Shown here: positions 1-8,239 of the stretch, piece by piece | How positions within the stretch are numbered: position 1 is the first letter of the stretch | Layout: the number at the start of each line of letters is the position of its first letter | DNA from: JAAYAO01 sp051133435 | GTDB lineage: Bacteria; Actinomycetota; Actinomycetes; Propionibacteriales; Propionibacteriaceae | DNA: 64,000 nt | Direction of reading: 5' to 3' | Assembly: GCF_051133435.1 (NCBI RefSeq) | Contig: NZ_JBPGNY010000006.1 | Span: forward strand, 1 to 64,000 | Translations under genes and position numbers: made by a program | The notes under the pieces: generated by a model | Told to the model about the DNA's origin: nothing | Database searches by the model: none | Seen by the model: only the letters and a program-made list of their open reading frames with translations

Positions 1-81
1 AGCACTACCAAGCCCGTATCCTCCTGGCCAGCGCCCACCGACACGGCAGGCGCTCACCCTTGAATCAGCAGGCCACCACGT

Positions 82-1146
82 TCAACTGCGGATAGCCGCA
101 TAACCTCCGCCCGCAACAACACAGCCAGCGCCGAGCAGGCGACGCGGCCCGACTCGGGAAAGCAGTGAACCCGCAAGGAGGGAGGTCACCGTCGCGCCCG
201 CCGCGATCGCGGCCAACAGGAGTCCGCTCTGCAGGGGTGAGAATCCACGAACCAGCTGGAAGTGCTGAGAAGTCACCGCCCCAACTCCGGCAAAGACGAA
301 TGTAGCCAGCCCTGCTGCCAAGACACCGGCAACGACCGATCGGCTGCGGAAGACCGAACATTCCAGGAGCGGTGTTGGGAGTCTCCGCTGGCGCCGTGCG
401 AACCACCAGAAGCAGACGAAACTCGTCGCAAGTGCCCCTGTAATGAACACACCGGAGGGGGCCGATACGGCACCCTGCTTGATCGCTGCGACTAGGCCAG
501 TCAACCCAACGAGCGCCAGCACAGATGACAGCAAGTCCCAGGACGTTCTTGTCGATGCGCGAGCCGCTGGCGCGTACATGGCCGCCAACGAGAAGGTCAC
601 GAGGGCAAAGGGAACATTGATGAGGAAGACCGAGCCCCACCAGAACCACTCCAGGAGCAGGCCTCCAACGAGCGGACCGAAGGCAATGCCACCGATCGAG
701 ACACTCGACCAAACAGCGATGGCGACGTTGCGCTCATCCTCGTCCTCGAACGTGAACCGGATGATCGCGAGTGTCGCGGGCAGCATTAGTGCTGCACCCA
801 CCGCGAGTAGTGCCCGCGCGACGATCAGCACCCACGCGTTTGGAGAGAAGGCTGCGAGTAGTGAAGCTATCCCGAACGCGCTGATGCCAATCTGGAACAC
901 CAGCTTGTGTCCGAACCTATCCCCGAGCGTCCCGGTGCCCAGCAGTAGGCCAGTCATGACGAGGGGGTACATGTTGATGATCCACAGTGACTCACTTACG
1001 CTCGCCGACAACTCGTCCGTCAGAAGAGGCGCGACCACGTAGAGAATCGAAGTGTCGACCGTTGCAAGCAGCAAACCGAGAGAGACGGCGGTGAGCACGA
1101 ACCACCGTGTGCGCTGCGAGGCCGGCGCAGGGGGATCCTGAGTCAT
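82..1146 (-). pseudogene. C-terminally truncated DHA2-family MFS drug exporter
   Basis: The product is 354 residues, while 14-helix DHA2 (EmrB/QacA-type) exporters usually have about 450-520. The N-terminal helices are present, with a D1-like stretch (LLATVDTSILYVVAP) and motif A (LGDRFGHK). The reading runs normally to about the tenth helix and then ends abruptly in GGGYAAIRS. The 81 bases beyond the stop give no recognisable MFS sequence in any frame, so the end looks like a recombination junction rather than a single frameshift. A truncated pump of this type would probably not work as an exporter; this is inference. It is transcribed away from the acetyltransferase region and lies at the left edge of the island. 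Confidence 0.7.
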
Positions 1147-1231
1147 CTCAGCCTTTCAATATGCCGATACGTCGTCAGAGCGCGGTAGATTTGGGAGCCG
1201 CGTACAGGGAGCATGAAAGTCAGACTCCCGA

Positions 1232-2311
1232 TCATTGGCGCATGTTCTCGGAGGCAAGTCGCGCGAAGATGAGGGTGTCGGTCCATTCGCCCTTGCTGAA
1301 CCAGTCCTGGACGTGATGTGCTTCGAGCCGGAGCCCGACACGACGAGCGAGTGCTGCCGAGGCGCTGTTGCGGGCATCCATCTGCGCGGTGACGCGGTGG
1401 AGCTTGTAGTGATCAAACCCGAGGGCGAGTGCTGCTCGGACGGCTTCGCTGGCGAAACCTTGCCCACCGTGCGCCGGGTCGAGAACCCACCCGATCTCGC
1501 CTTGACGGTGCTCGTGATCGGTGAGCCAGAGGGCCACATCTCCGATCGCGACGCCGCCATGCTCGATGACCAGCGCAAGCGCACCAGTCTCGCCATCGAT
1601 GTTGGTCTTCGCTAGCCGCTCGGCGAGCTTTTCGCGGGTGACTTCCGCGGTCCATGGCTCGTCCAACAGGTAGCGGGTAACGTCGGGTTGCGAGTACAGC
1701 TCGTGAAGCCATGCGGCATCGTCTGCCTCGTGCAGCCGGAGCCGGAGCCGCTCCGTCACCAACGGCCACTGGGCGGTGGGCACGAGATCGCGCCGGTAAT
1801 GGAACAACTCCTCCTGCTGTCCTGCGGGCGTGGTCCCGACGCGCCGCTCGACCTCACGGAAACCTGCGGTCGTCAAGCACCGCTGAGAGGCCTTGTTCTC
1901 CGGAAGTGTGCGTGCCGTGAGGGTTCGAAGTCCACTGTTGTGTGCGAAGCGCGTTGCCAGCTCCAGACCCCGACGAGCGTGCCCATCCCCCCGTGCATCG
2001 GGATGAATCCAGAACCCGACCTCGGCAGCCTCAGAGCTGACATCGAAGAGCACCAAGGAGCCGACGAACCGGTCCGTCTCGGCGTCGGCAAGTGCGAGGA
2101 CGGCCAACGTGCCGGACGACAGACCCGCCGCAACTTCTTCGCGGATCATCCGTCGCACGGACTCGGGGGTGTAGTCAGGCTCGGGCAGGTGGCCGAAGCG
2201 CCGCACAGCCTCATCCCTGGTGCCGGCCGCATACGCGTCTGCGTCCAGCTCGTACAGGGGACGTAGTCGAGTGTTCTCCAAGGTGATCGGAAGGGTGGTG
2301 GCATCCAGCAT
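1232..2311 (-). CDS. Tandem GNAT (RimJ/RimL-type) N-acetyltransferase
   Basis: This 359-residue protein has two GNAT modules in series. The first (about residues 8-175) has IHPDARGDGHARRGLELATRF-like acetyl-CoA-binding sequence followed by NKASQRCLTTAGF. The second (about 185-350) has the same elements, DPAHGGQGFASEAVRAALAL and NSASAALARRVGLR. GNAT enzymes move an acetyl group from acetyl-CoA to an amine such as a protein N-terminus, a drug or a metabolite. The substrate here is unknown. It starts head-to-head with a TetR gene only 59 bp away, which suggests that the repressor controls it. A role in drug or toxin acetylation is possible given the resistance-island setting, but is not shown. 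Confidence 0.85.
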   Translation of the reverse strand: MLDATTLPITLENTRLRPLYELDADAYAAGTRDEAVRRFGHLPEPDYTPESVRRMIREEVAAGLSSGTLAVLALADAETDRFVGSLVLFDVSSEAAEVGFWIHPDARGDGHARRGLELATRFAHNSGLRTLTARTLPENKASQRCLTTAGFREVERRVGTTPAGQQEELFHYRRDLVPTAQWPLVTERLRLRLHEADDAAWLHELYSQPDVTRYLLDEPWTAEVTREKLAERLAKTNIDGETGALALVIEHGGVAIGDVALWLTDHEHRQGEIGWVLDPAHGGQGFASEAVRAALALGFDHYKLHRVTAQMDARNSASAALARRVGLRLEAHHVQDWFSKGEWTDTLIFARLASENMRQ

Positions 2312-2370
2312 GCGCTAAACCTAACATAGAATGGATAGCTAACTGAAGCATGTTTGGTTAGGCTGGTGGG
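2312..2370. promoter_or_regulatory. Divergent promoter with inverted CCTAAC/GTTAGG repeat
   Basis: The 59-bp gap between the divergent GNAT and TetR genes contains CCTAAC at 2320-2325 and its inverted partner GTTAGG at 2357-2362. Each overlaps a candidate -10 box: TAGGTT on the minus strand and TAGGCT on the plus strand, both only 7-9 nt from a start codon. Both genes may therefore be read from leaderless transcripts. The inverted repeat is a plausible operator for the TetR protein. The boxes were assigned by eye only. Confidence 0.45.
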
Positions 2371-2967
2371 GTGAGCTACTGGGAACACCGCAAACCTGTG
2401 CAGCGCCTCCGCGCAGTGGACATCGTGGAGGTTGCGAGGGCATCGGTGAGGCTGCTGGACGAAGGTGGGTTGAGGGCCCTCACCCTGCGATCCGTGGCGC
2501 AACAGGTGGGTGTCGCTCCAGCCAGCCTGTACTCCCGCGTGGAATCCGTCGACGATCTGTTCGACCTCGCCCTCGACACGGCGCTTGCAGACGATCCCGT
2601 GATGTCCGAGTCGATACGCAACGCTGACCTGCCCGCCCTGATGCAAGCATTCTTCGCGCACCTCACGACCCACCGGTGGGCCGGTCAGGTCATCGGCATG
2701 CGCGCACCCAGGGGCCCCGCCTACCTGGCCCTTTCCGAGCGGATGTGCGTCCTGCTCGAACAAGCGGGCACCCCGGATCCGCTGGGAACTGCCTACCTGC
2801 TGTCCAACCTGGTGATCGGCGCCTCCATGACCGCCCCCATGGCGCCTGACGAGAAGCGCGTCGCCATCGACCCCGACCAAGCCCCCACCTACGCGCGACT
2901 CCACGCGACGCACCACATCAGCCCAGACGAGATCCTCGCCGACGGCATCGCGGCACTCCTGTCTTGA
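2371..2967 (+). CDS. TetR/AcrR-family transcriptional regulator
   Basis: This 198-residue protein has an N-terminal TetR helix-turn-helix (about residues 12-55: VDIVEVARASVRLLDEGG, then LTLRSVAQQVGVAPASLYSRV). A variable ligand-binding half follows. The start is GTG, chosen because it follows the divergent promoter directly and leaves the HTH intact. The gene is divergent from the double-GNAT acetyltransferase and convergent with the AraC-type gene, 7 bp apart stop to stop. It probably represses itself and the acetyltransferase through the inverted repeat in the shared promoter. The ligand is unknown. Confidence 0.88.
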   Translation: MSYWEHRKPVQRLRAVDIVEVARASVRLLDEGGLRALTLRSVAQQVGVAPASLYSRVESVDDLFDLALDTALADDPVMSESIRNADLPALMQAFFAHLTTHRWAGQVIGMRAPRGPAYLALSERMCVLLEQAGTPDPLGTAYLLSNLVIGASMTAPMAPDEKRVAIDPDQAPTYARLHATHHISPDEILADGIAALLS

Positions 2968-2974
2968 GGGGACC

Positions 2975-3418
2975 TTATGATTCGGGGCTGCCCTGTGCTG
3001 CTGATGGCCACTGGCTAGTACCCGTGAGAGATCGCGCAATCGCAGTGCGCCGATAACTGGAAGGGTTCATCCCGACGATGGCGGTGAACTGCCGTGCGGC
3101 GTGGCCGCGACTGTGCCACCCGACGTGTGTCATGGCGACACCGATCGGAAGATCAGTCTCGACCAGGAGCTCGGCCAGCCGGTGGGCCCGAATATGAGCG
3201 AGGTACCGCATGGGCGGCATCCCGAATCGCTGTGTGAACGCTCTGCCCAGCTGGGATGTGGATAGATGGACCAGTGTGGCGAGGTCACGGAGCCGCCAAT
3301 CCCGTCCGGGGTCTTGAGCGAGGAGCCGTGCTGCATGGTGTGCGGCTGTCTCGGCCGGGCACGCATGGCTGGGTGTGGTCTCGTCCGGGCAGACTCGCCA
3401 CGAGAGTTCGATGCTCAT
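2975..3418 (-). CDS. Short AraC-family HTH regulator coupled to erm
   Basis: The ATG at 3418 gives 147 residues that are almost entirely an AraC/XylS DNA-binding domain: two HTH motifs (LRDLATLVHLSTSQLGRAF and IGVAMTHVGWHSRGHAARQF) with the conserved tail GMNPSSYRR. No sensor domain is attached. The start codon overlaps the stop of the erm gene (ATGA), so the two are probably translated together from one mRNA. A longer upstream reading exists in this frame, but it lies antisense-like within erm codons and has no family similarity, so it was rejected. Stand-alone AraC domains of this size occur as MarA/SoxS-type activators; the target here is unknown. Confidence 0.8.
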   Translation of the reverse strand: MSIELSWRVCPDETTPSHACPAETAAHHAARLLAQDPGRDWRLRDLATLVHLSTSQLGRAFTQRFGMPPMRYLAHIRAHRLAELLVETDLPIGVAMTHVGWHSRGHAARQFTAIVGMNPSSYRRTAIARSLTGTSQWPSAAQGSPES

Positions 3419-4233
3419 CGCCGCCGCCTTCCTGAGGACGACTGCGTGCGGCGGGGCGGTGGCGAGGAGCCCGTGGTCTTGAACAAGTCCACCCATGCCT
3501 CGACGGGCAGGTCCTTCGGCAGTCCGGCAGCGTTCACGCCCTGGCGTGTCAGCCACGCATGTGCCGCCTGCGGTGAGCCGAGTGCGGTGGTGCGTGCGAG
3601 GATCTGGGCGAGCCCGCGGCCGGGACCGGTGTAGACGCGGTGGACCAGGGCGTGGAACTGGCGTCGTTCGGCCGGAGTCAGCAGCGGGTGTTCGCGGCGG
3701 TGGATGGTGAGGATTCCGCCGTCGACTCCCGGGCGTGGGGTGAACGCGCGAGCGGGAACACGACTGTGCAGCGTGAACTCGAACCAGGGCGCCCATTGTG
3801 CGGTCATCATCGTGGCACCGCCAACTCCTGCTCTGCGCCGCGCAACTTCCCATTGCACGAGCACGATGGCATCGGTCCATGCCGGGGCGTGCAGGATGCG
3901 TCGCAGCATGGCCGTGGTCTGGTGAAACGGCAGGTTGCCGACGAGCACATGCGCAGACGTGGGAAGCCGGTAGGTCAGGAAGTCGTCGGCGACGACCTCC
4001 ACGTGCGGTGGGAGCCGTTGGGTCAAGCGTCGGGCGAGTCGGGTGTCGATCTCGACGGCTGTCACCGGTCGCCCGAGCTGGGATAGCGGCGAGGTGAGTG
4101 CTCCGTCACCGGAGCCGATCTCGATGATCGGGCCCTCGGTGGTGGCCACGAGCCGTGTGATTGTGACGATGGTGGATGGGTCTGTCAGGAAGTTCTGGCC
4201 GTGCTCATGACGGCCACCTCGATAGGTAGGCAC
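3415..4233 (-). CDS. erm: Erm-type 23S rRNA adenine-N6 methyltransferase (copy 1)
   Basis: This 272-residue protein belongs to the erm(X)-like group that methylates A2058 of 23S rRNA and gives macrolide-lincosamide-streptogramin B resistance. Visible marks are the N-terminal RHEHGQNFL, the SAM-binding IEIGSGDGAL, the catalytic NLPFH motif and the conserved HAPAWTDA / EVARRRAGVG stretch. The C-terminus is basic. The GTG at 4233 was chosen because GGAG lies six bases upstream and the second copy in this window has the same arrangement. It is preceded by a leader peptide and hairpins that point to drug-induced translation, and its stop overlaps the AraC gene. It is about three-quarters identical by eye to the second erm at 24.9-25.7 kb. 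Confidence 0.93.
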   Translation of the reverse strand: MPTYRGGRHEHGQNFLTDPSTIVTITRLVATTEGPIIEIGSGDGALTSPLSQLGRPVTAVEIDTRLARRLTQRLPPHVEVVADDFLTYRLPTSAHVLVGNLPFHQTTAMLRRILHAPAWTDAIVLVQWEVARRRAGVGGATMMTAQWAPWFEFTLHSRVPARAFTPRPGVDGGILTIHRREHPLLTPAERRQFHALVHRVYTGPGRGLAQILARTTALGSPQAAHAWLTRQGVNAAGLPKDLPVEAWVDLFKTTGSSPPPRRTQSSSGRRRR

Positions 4234-4381
4234 TGTTTGCTCCGTGGTTGTTGCGGGGCCGGGCACGCTGAAAAGAGCCGCCCGGCCGTGATCACCGGGG
4301 GCGGGAGCAACAACCTGTGGAGGGTGCTCGCCGCTGTTAGCGGCTGCGCAGACGCAGCGAAGCAGTGCCGTAAACCAACAT
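4234..4381 (-). promoter_or_regulatory. erm copy 1 translational attenuator
   Basis: Between the leader peptide and erm the mRNA can form competing helices. GGTTGTTGC (plus-strand complement at 4308-4316) can pair with GCAACAACC just before the ribosome site. TTGCTCC (complement of 4304-4310) is an exact partner of GGAGCAA (complement of 4237-4243), which contains the Shine-Dalgarno. A GC-rich hairpin (arms 4257-4264 and 4280-4287) lies between. In this arrangement the ribosome site would be hidden until a drug-stalled ribosome on the leader opens it, as in the erm family generally. The pairings are visible; the switch mechanism is inferred. Confidence 0.7.
4337..4381 (-). CDS. erm leader peptide with RLR stalling motif
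   Basis: A 14-codon reading frame, MLVYGTASLRLRSR, ends 103 nt before erm copy 1. It carries Arg-Leu-Arg, the arginine/lysine-X-arginine/lysine pattern at which macrolide-bound ribosomes are known to stall. The second erm in this window has a leader with the same last ten residues (GTASLRLRSR). That degree of conservation between two otherwise diverged loci strongly supports real translation. No strong Shine-Dalgarno is visible ahead of the ATG. Confidence 0.8.
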   Translation of the reverse strand: MLVYGTASLRLRSR

Positions 4382-4474
4382 GCCAACCAGCGTAGGTGAA
4401 TCCACTGCCGGTCAGCGACTCAATATCCCGTCTCTGCTCAAAGACGCGCAGATCCGTATCAATGCTGGCCAGTA

Positions 4475-4613
4475 CGAATCCCGAGCTAATCCACGGCCGC
4501 AGAGCCTCGGCAACATCGGGATTCGTTCCGTGAGAGATCTCGACAGAGACGCCACGCGTCTTGCAGATCGAGGTCGGGAGGCTGCCGGCTCACCTGTGTG
4601 ACGACCAGGTGAG
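4475..4613. other. Candidate oriT region upstream of the relaxase
   Basis: The 240-bp non-coding stretch before the relaxase contains a perfect 10-bp inverted repeat, CGAATCCCGA (4475-4484) and TCGGGATTCG (4516-4525), with a 31-bp spacer. A second, 8-bp inverted repeat, CTCACCTG (4589-4596) and CAGGTGAG (4606-4613), overlaps the relaxase ribosome-binding site. MobF relaxases commonly nick next to inverted repeats near their own gene, and the second repeat could also serve for autoregulation. The nick site itself cannot be identified from sequence. Confidence 0.45.
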
Positions 4614-4624
4614 GGGTGGTTTGG

Positions 4625-7600
4625 GTGACGGTGTCGATGCGGGTGATGTCGGCTGGTGACGGCTACACGTACCTGCTGCGCACGGTGGCGGCCGGCGACG
4701 GCGACCGGTCGTTGTCGACTCCGTTGACCCGCTATTACGCCGAGGCGGGCACCCCGCCCGGGCGTTGGCTTGGCTCGGGCGTGGCTGCTCTGGGTCATGG
4801 TGAACTCGCTCCGGGTGCGCAGGTGTCGGAGGCGCAGCTTCAGTTGCTGGTGGGGATGGGGCGGGACCCGATTACTGGCGTGCCGTTGGGGCGGGCGTAT
4901 CCGGTGTACAGCTCGACTGGGGAGCGGGTTGCGGATCGCGTCGCGCAACTGGACCCGGCGCTGGGGGCGGTGGAGCGGGGTCGCAGGGTTGCGCAGATTG
5001 AGGCTGAGGAGGCTGCGCGGGGGTCGCGGCGTGCGGTGGCGGGGTTTGATTTCACGTTCAGTGTGCCGAAGTCGGCGTCGGTGTTGTGGGCGGTTGCGGA
5101 CGCGGGGACGCAGGCGTTGATTGCGCAAGCCCATCATGAGGCGGTTGCGGCGGTGGTTGCGTTCATGGAGCGCGAGGTTGCAGCCACTCGCACGGGCGCA
5201 ACTGCTGGGGATGGCGCGGTTGCACAGGTCGACGTCACGGGTTTGATCGCGACGGCGTTTGATCACTTCGATTCCCGCGCCGGTGACCCGCACTTGCATA
5301 CGCATGTGGTGATCAGCAACAAGGTCCGCACGGTGTTGGATGGGAAGTGGCGGAGTCTGGATGGGCGTCCGATGCATGCCGCGGTGGTCGCGTTGTCGGA
5401 GCTGCACGAGGCCGTGTTCGCCGATCACATGACCCGCACCTTCGGCGTGAGCTGGGAGGCGCGGGAGATGGGCCGGGACCGGAACCCGTCCTGGGCGATC
5501 ACCGACGTCCCCGAAGACCTGGTGGCGGAGTTCTCCACGCGGGCGCGACAGATCGAGGTGGAGAAGGACCGGCTGGTGGCCGAGTACGTAGCCTCCTACG
5601 GCCGGCAGCCATCTGATGCCACCGTGATCCGGTTGCGTGCCCAGGCCACGCTCGCGACGCGTCCGGGCAAGCAGGTCCGCTCGTTAGCGGAGCTGACCGA
5701 ACAGTGGCGCACCCGCGCCAGCAGAGTCCTCGGCAATGATGCGACGGTGTGGGCGCGCAGCGTCACGGGTGGGGAGCGGCAGATGCTGTTGCGGGCTGAT
5801 GATGTGCCGTTGGATCTGATCGAGCAGGTGGGGCGGTCGGTGGTCGAGGTGGTCGGTGAGAAGCGCTCGACGTGGCGGCGCTGGAACCTGATGGCCGAAG
5901 CCGCCCGCCAGACGATGGGGTGGCGGTTCGCCACCGTCGAGGACCGCGAAGTCATCACCGCGATGGTTGCTGACGCTGCCGAACAGGCGTCCCTGCGCCT
6001 GACCCCACCCGAGCTAGCGACCAGTCCGGTGGAGTTCCGCCGCCTGGATGGCACCAGCGTGTTCCGCCCGAAGCACTCGACCGTGTTCTCCTCCGACACC
6101 CTCCTCGCCGCCGAAGACCGCCTCCTGAAACGGGCCCGCACTACCACCGGGCCGAGTGTCGACCTCGCTATTGTCGAGACCATCACGAGCAAGCGTGACG
6201 CCGAGGGTCGGGTGCTCGGCCAGGACCAGGCCGCAGCTTTGGCGTCGGTCGCCGTCTCGGGCCGGGTCGTGGATGTGTTGGTGGGGCCGGCAGGGGCCGG
6301 GAAGACCACCGCCATGAATGCGCTGCGCCGGGCATGGGAAGCCTCGCATGGTGCCGGGTCGGTAGTTGGACTGGCGCCGTCGGCGGTGGCGGCGCAGGTG
6401 CTGGCCGACGATCTGGGCATTCAGACGGAGAACACGGCGAAGTGGTGGACCACCCATCAACACACCGGCGCCACCTTCCAGGCCGGGCAGCTGGTCATCA
6501 TCGACGAAGCCTCCCTCGCCGGCACCCTGTCCTTGGATCGGATCACGCAGGCAGCTGAGGAGGCGGGGGCGAAGGTGCTGCTGGTCGGTGACTACGCCCA
6601 GCTCCAGTCCGTCGATGCTGGTGGTGCGTTCAGTCTGTTGATCCACGACCGTGACGATGCTCCCGAGCTGGTCGATGTTCACCGCTTCACCCACGCCTGG
6701 GAGAAGACCGCGTCCCTGGAATTGCGGCACGGCCGCACCCCAGTCATCGACACCTACCTCGACCACGGCCGCATCCATGATGGTGACGCCGAGGCCATGA
6801 CCGATGCCGCCTACACCGCCTGGCGCCACGACCGGCAGCAGGGTTTGGTGTCGGTGCTGATCGCTGAAACCCGCGAGAACGTCACCGCCCTCAACGTCCG
6901 CGCCCGCGCCGACCTCATCCTGGACGGCGCGTTGAAGCCCGGCCCTGAAATCGCCCTGTCCGACGGATCGGCAGCGGGCGTGGGTGACACGATCATCACC
7001 CGTCGCAACGACCGGCGGCTGCGGAACCGGCGCGGCTGGGTCCGCAACGGCCAAACCTGGACCATCACCGCCGTTCGCGGCGATGGGTCGGTCACGATCC
7101 GCCCGCCCGGTGCCCGGTTTGGTAACAACATCGTGCTGCCCGCTGACTACGTGGCTGAGCACGTCGACCTCGGCTACGCCGTCACCGCCCACCGCGCCCA
7201 AGGCCTCACCACCGACACCGCCCACGTCCTCGTCGAACCCACCACCACCAGGGAGAACTTGTATGTCGCCATGACCCGCGGACGCGAATCGAACCAGGCC
7301 TACGTCATCCTCGACCGACCCGACGACCACGCCACTCCGCACCCGGGCGACAATCCCGACGCCACCGCCCGCACGGTCCTCTACGGCGTGCTGCAACACA
7401 GTGGTGCTGAGCTGTCGGCGCACGAGACCATCACCGCCGAGCAAGACCGGTGGGGCTCGATCGCCCAACTCGCCGCCGAATACGAAACCATCGCCGCCGC
7501 AGCCCAACACGACCGCTGGACGACCCTGGTCCGCGGCTCCGGGCTCACCGACGAGCAAGCACAAGCCGTCATCGACTCCGACGCCTTCGGCGCCCTGACC

Positions 7601-8167
7601 GCGGAACTGCGCCGGGCCGAAGCCAACCACCACAACGTCGAGGCCCTCCTGCCACGCCTCATCAAGGCTCGCGGGTTCGCCGACGCCGACGACATCGCCT
7701 CCGTCATCCACCACCGCCTCGCCAACGCCACCACCCGACCCGCCGGCTCCGGCCGCACACGGCAGGCGCCGCGTCTCATCGCCGGGCTGATCCCTGAAGC
7801 CGACGGTCCCATGATCCCCGACATGCAACGGGCCCTGGCCGAGCGCCGCCAGCTCATCGAATCCCGAGCAGAAGCCGTCCTCGACACCGCCCTCCACACG
7901 GAAGAGCCCTGGGTTACCGCACTCGGCCCGATCACCCCCAGTGGGCGGGAGCGGCAGCAGTGGCGACGGCGAGCTGTGGTGGTCGCTGCCTACCGTGATC
8001 GTTACCAGATCACCGACCCGGCACCGCTCGGCACCCAACCAGAGAGCACAGCGCAGAAGATCGACCGCGCCCGGGCCGAAACCGCACTACGAACGCTGAC
8101 CCGCCCAACCATCGAGAACGAGCGTCGACGTCCCGCCGCCCAGGCGACTCGGCACCTCGACCTGTAA
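4625..8167 (+). CDS. traA: MobF-family conjugative relaxase-helicase (TraA-like)
   Basis: This is a bifunctional protein of about 1180 residues. The N-terminal TrwC-type relaxase carries the tyrosine region STPLTRYYAEAGTPPGRW, FTFSVPKSASVLW and the metal-binding histidine triad PHLHTHVV. The C-terminal RecD-like helicase has Walker A GPAGAGKTT, Walker B LVIIDEAS, GDYAQLQSVDAGG and the motif VI region YVAMTRGRES. It would nick one strand at oriT, stay bound to the 5' end and unwind the DNA for transfer. The GTG at 4625 is preferred over the in-frame GTG at 4616 because GAGGGG sits eight bases before it. No coupling protein or type IV secretion gene is seen in the window, so the island is probably mobilisable in trans or is a remnant of a larger element. 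Confidence 0.93.
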   Translation: MTVSMRVMSAGDGYTYLLRTVAAGDGDRSLSTPLTRYYAEAGTPPGRWLGSGVAALGHGELAPGAQVSEAQLQLLVGMGRDPITGVPLGRAYPVYSSTGERVADRVAQLDPALGAVERGRRVAQIEAEEAARGSRRAVAGFDFTFSVPKSASVLWAVADAGTQALIAQAHHEAVAAVVAFMEREVAATRTGATAGDGAVAQVDVTGLIATAFDHFDSRAGDPHLHTHVVISNKVRTVLDGKWRSLDGRPMHAAVVALSELHEAVFADHMTRTFGVSWEAREMGRDRNPSWAITDVPEDLVAEFSTRARQIEVEKDRLVAEYVASYGRQPSDATVIRLRAQATLATRPGKQVRSLAELTEQWRTRASRVLGNDATVWARSVTGGERQMLLRADDVPLDLIEQVGRSVVEVVGEKRSTWRRWNLMAEAARQTMGWRFATVEDREVITAMVADAAEQASLRLTPPELATSPVEFRRLDGTSVFRPKHSTVFSSDTLLAAEDRLLKRARTTTGPSVDLAIVETITSKRDAEGRVLGQDQAAALASVAVSGRVVDVLVGPAGAGKTTAMNALRRAWEASHGAGSVVGLAPSAVAAQVLADDLGIQTENTAKWWTTHQHTGATFQAGQLVIIDEASLAGTLSLDRITQAAEEAGAKVLLVGDYAQLQSVDAGGAFSLLIHDRDDAPELVDVHRFTHAWEKTASLELRHGRTPVIDTYLDHGRIHDGDAEAMTDAAYTAWRHDRQQGLVSVLIAETRENVTALNVRARADLILDGALKPGPEIALSDGSAAGVGDTIITRRNDRRLRNRRGWVRNGQTWTITAVRGDGSVTIRPPGARFGNNIVLPADYVAEHVDLGYAVTAHRAQGLTTDTAHVLVEPTTTRENLYVAMTRGRESNQAYVILDRPDDHATPHPGDNPDATARTVLYGVLQHSGAELSAHETITAEQDRWGSIAQLAAEYETIAAAAQHDRWTTLVRGSGLTDEQAQAVIDSDAFGALTAELRRAEANHHNVEALLPRLIKARGFADADDIASVIHHRLANATTRPAGSGRTRQAPRLIAGLIPEADGPMIPDMQRALAERRQLIESRAEAVLDTALHTEEPWVTALGPITPSGRERQQWRRRAVVVAAYRDRYQITDPAPLGTQPESTAQKIDRARAETALRTLTRPTIENERRRPAAQATRHLDL

Positions 8168-8185
8168 CGGCGGTGCACAAAGAAA

Positions 8186-8221
8186 GGGTCTCGCACCGTC
8201 CAAACGGATGGTGCGAGACCC
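8186..8221. terminator. Bidirectional terminator between relaxase and dprA-like gene
   Basis: A perfect 12-bp stem, GGGTCTCGCACC (8186-8197) and GGTGCGAGACCC (8210-8221), with a 12-nt loop lies between the convergent stops of the relaxase and the DprA-like gene. There is no long T run, as is common for actinobacterial terminators. Confidence 0.7.
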
Positions 8222-8239
8222 CACAATCTGTCGACCGGG

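Noticed and set aside
1..95. Short plus-strand open frame across bases 3-95 (HYQARILLASAHRHGRRS...)
   Set aside because: It could be the end of a gene that begins outside the window, but it is too short to assign to any family.
2146..3039. 297-residue minus-strand frame over the TetR gene
   Set aside because: It lies opposite to the well-supported TetR gene and shows no domain; it is a GC-rich shadow frame.
6014..8038. 674-residue minus-strand frame inside the relaxase gene
   Set aside because: Low-complexity Gly/Val-rich sequence opposite the complete MobF relaxase; a codon-bias shadow.
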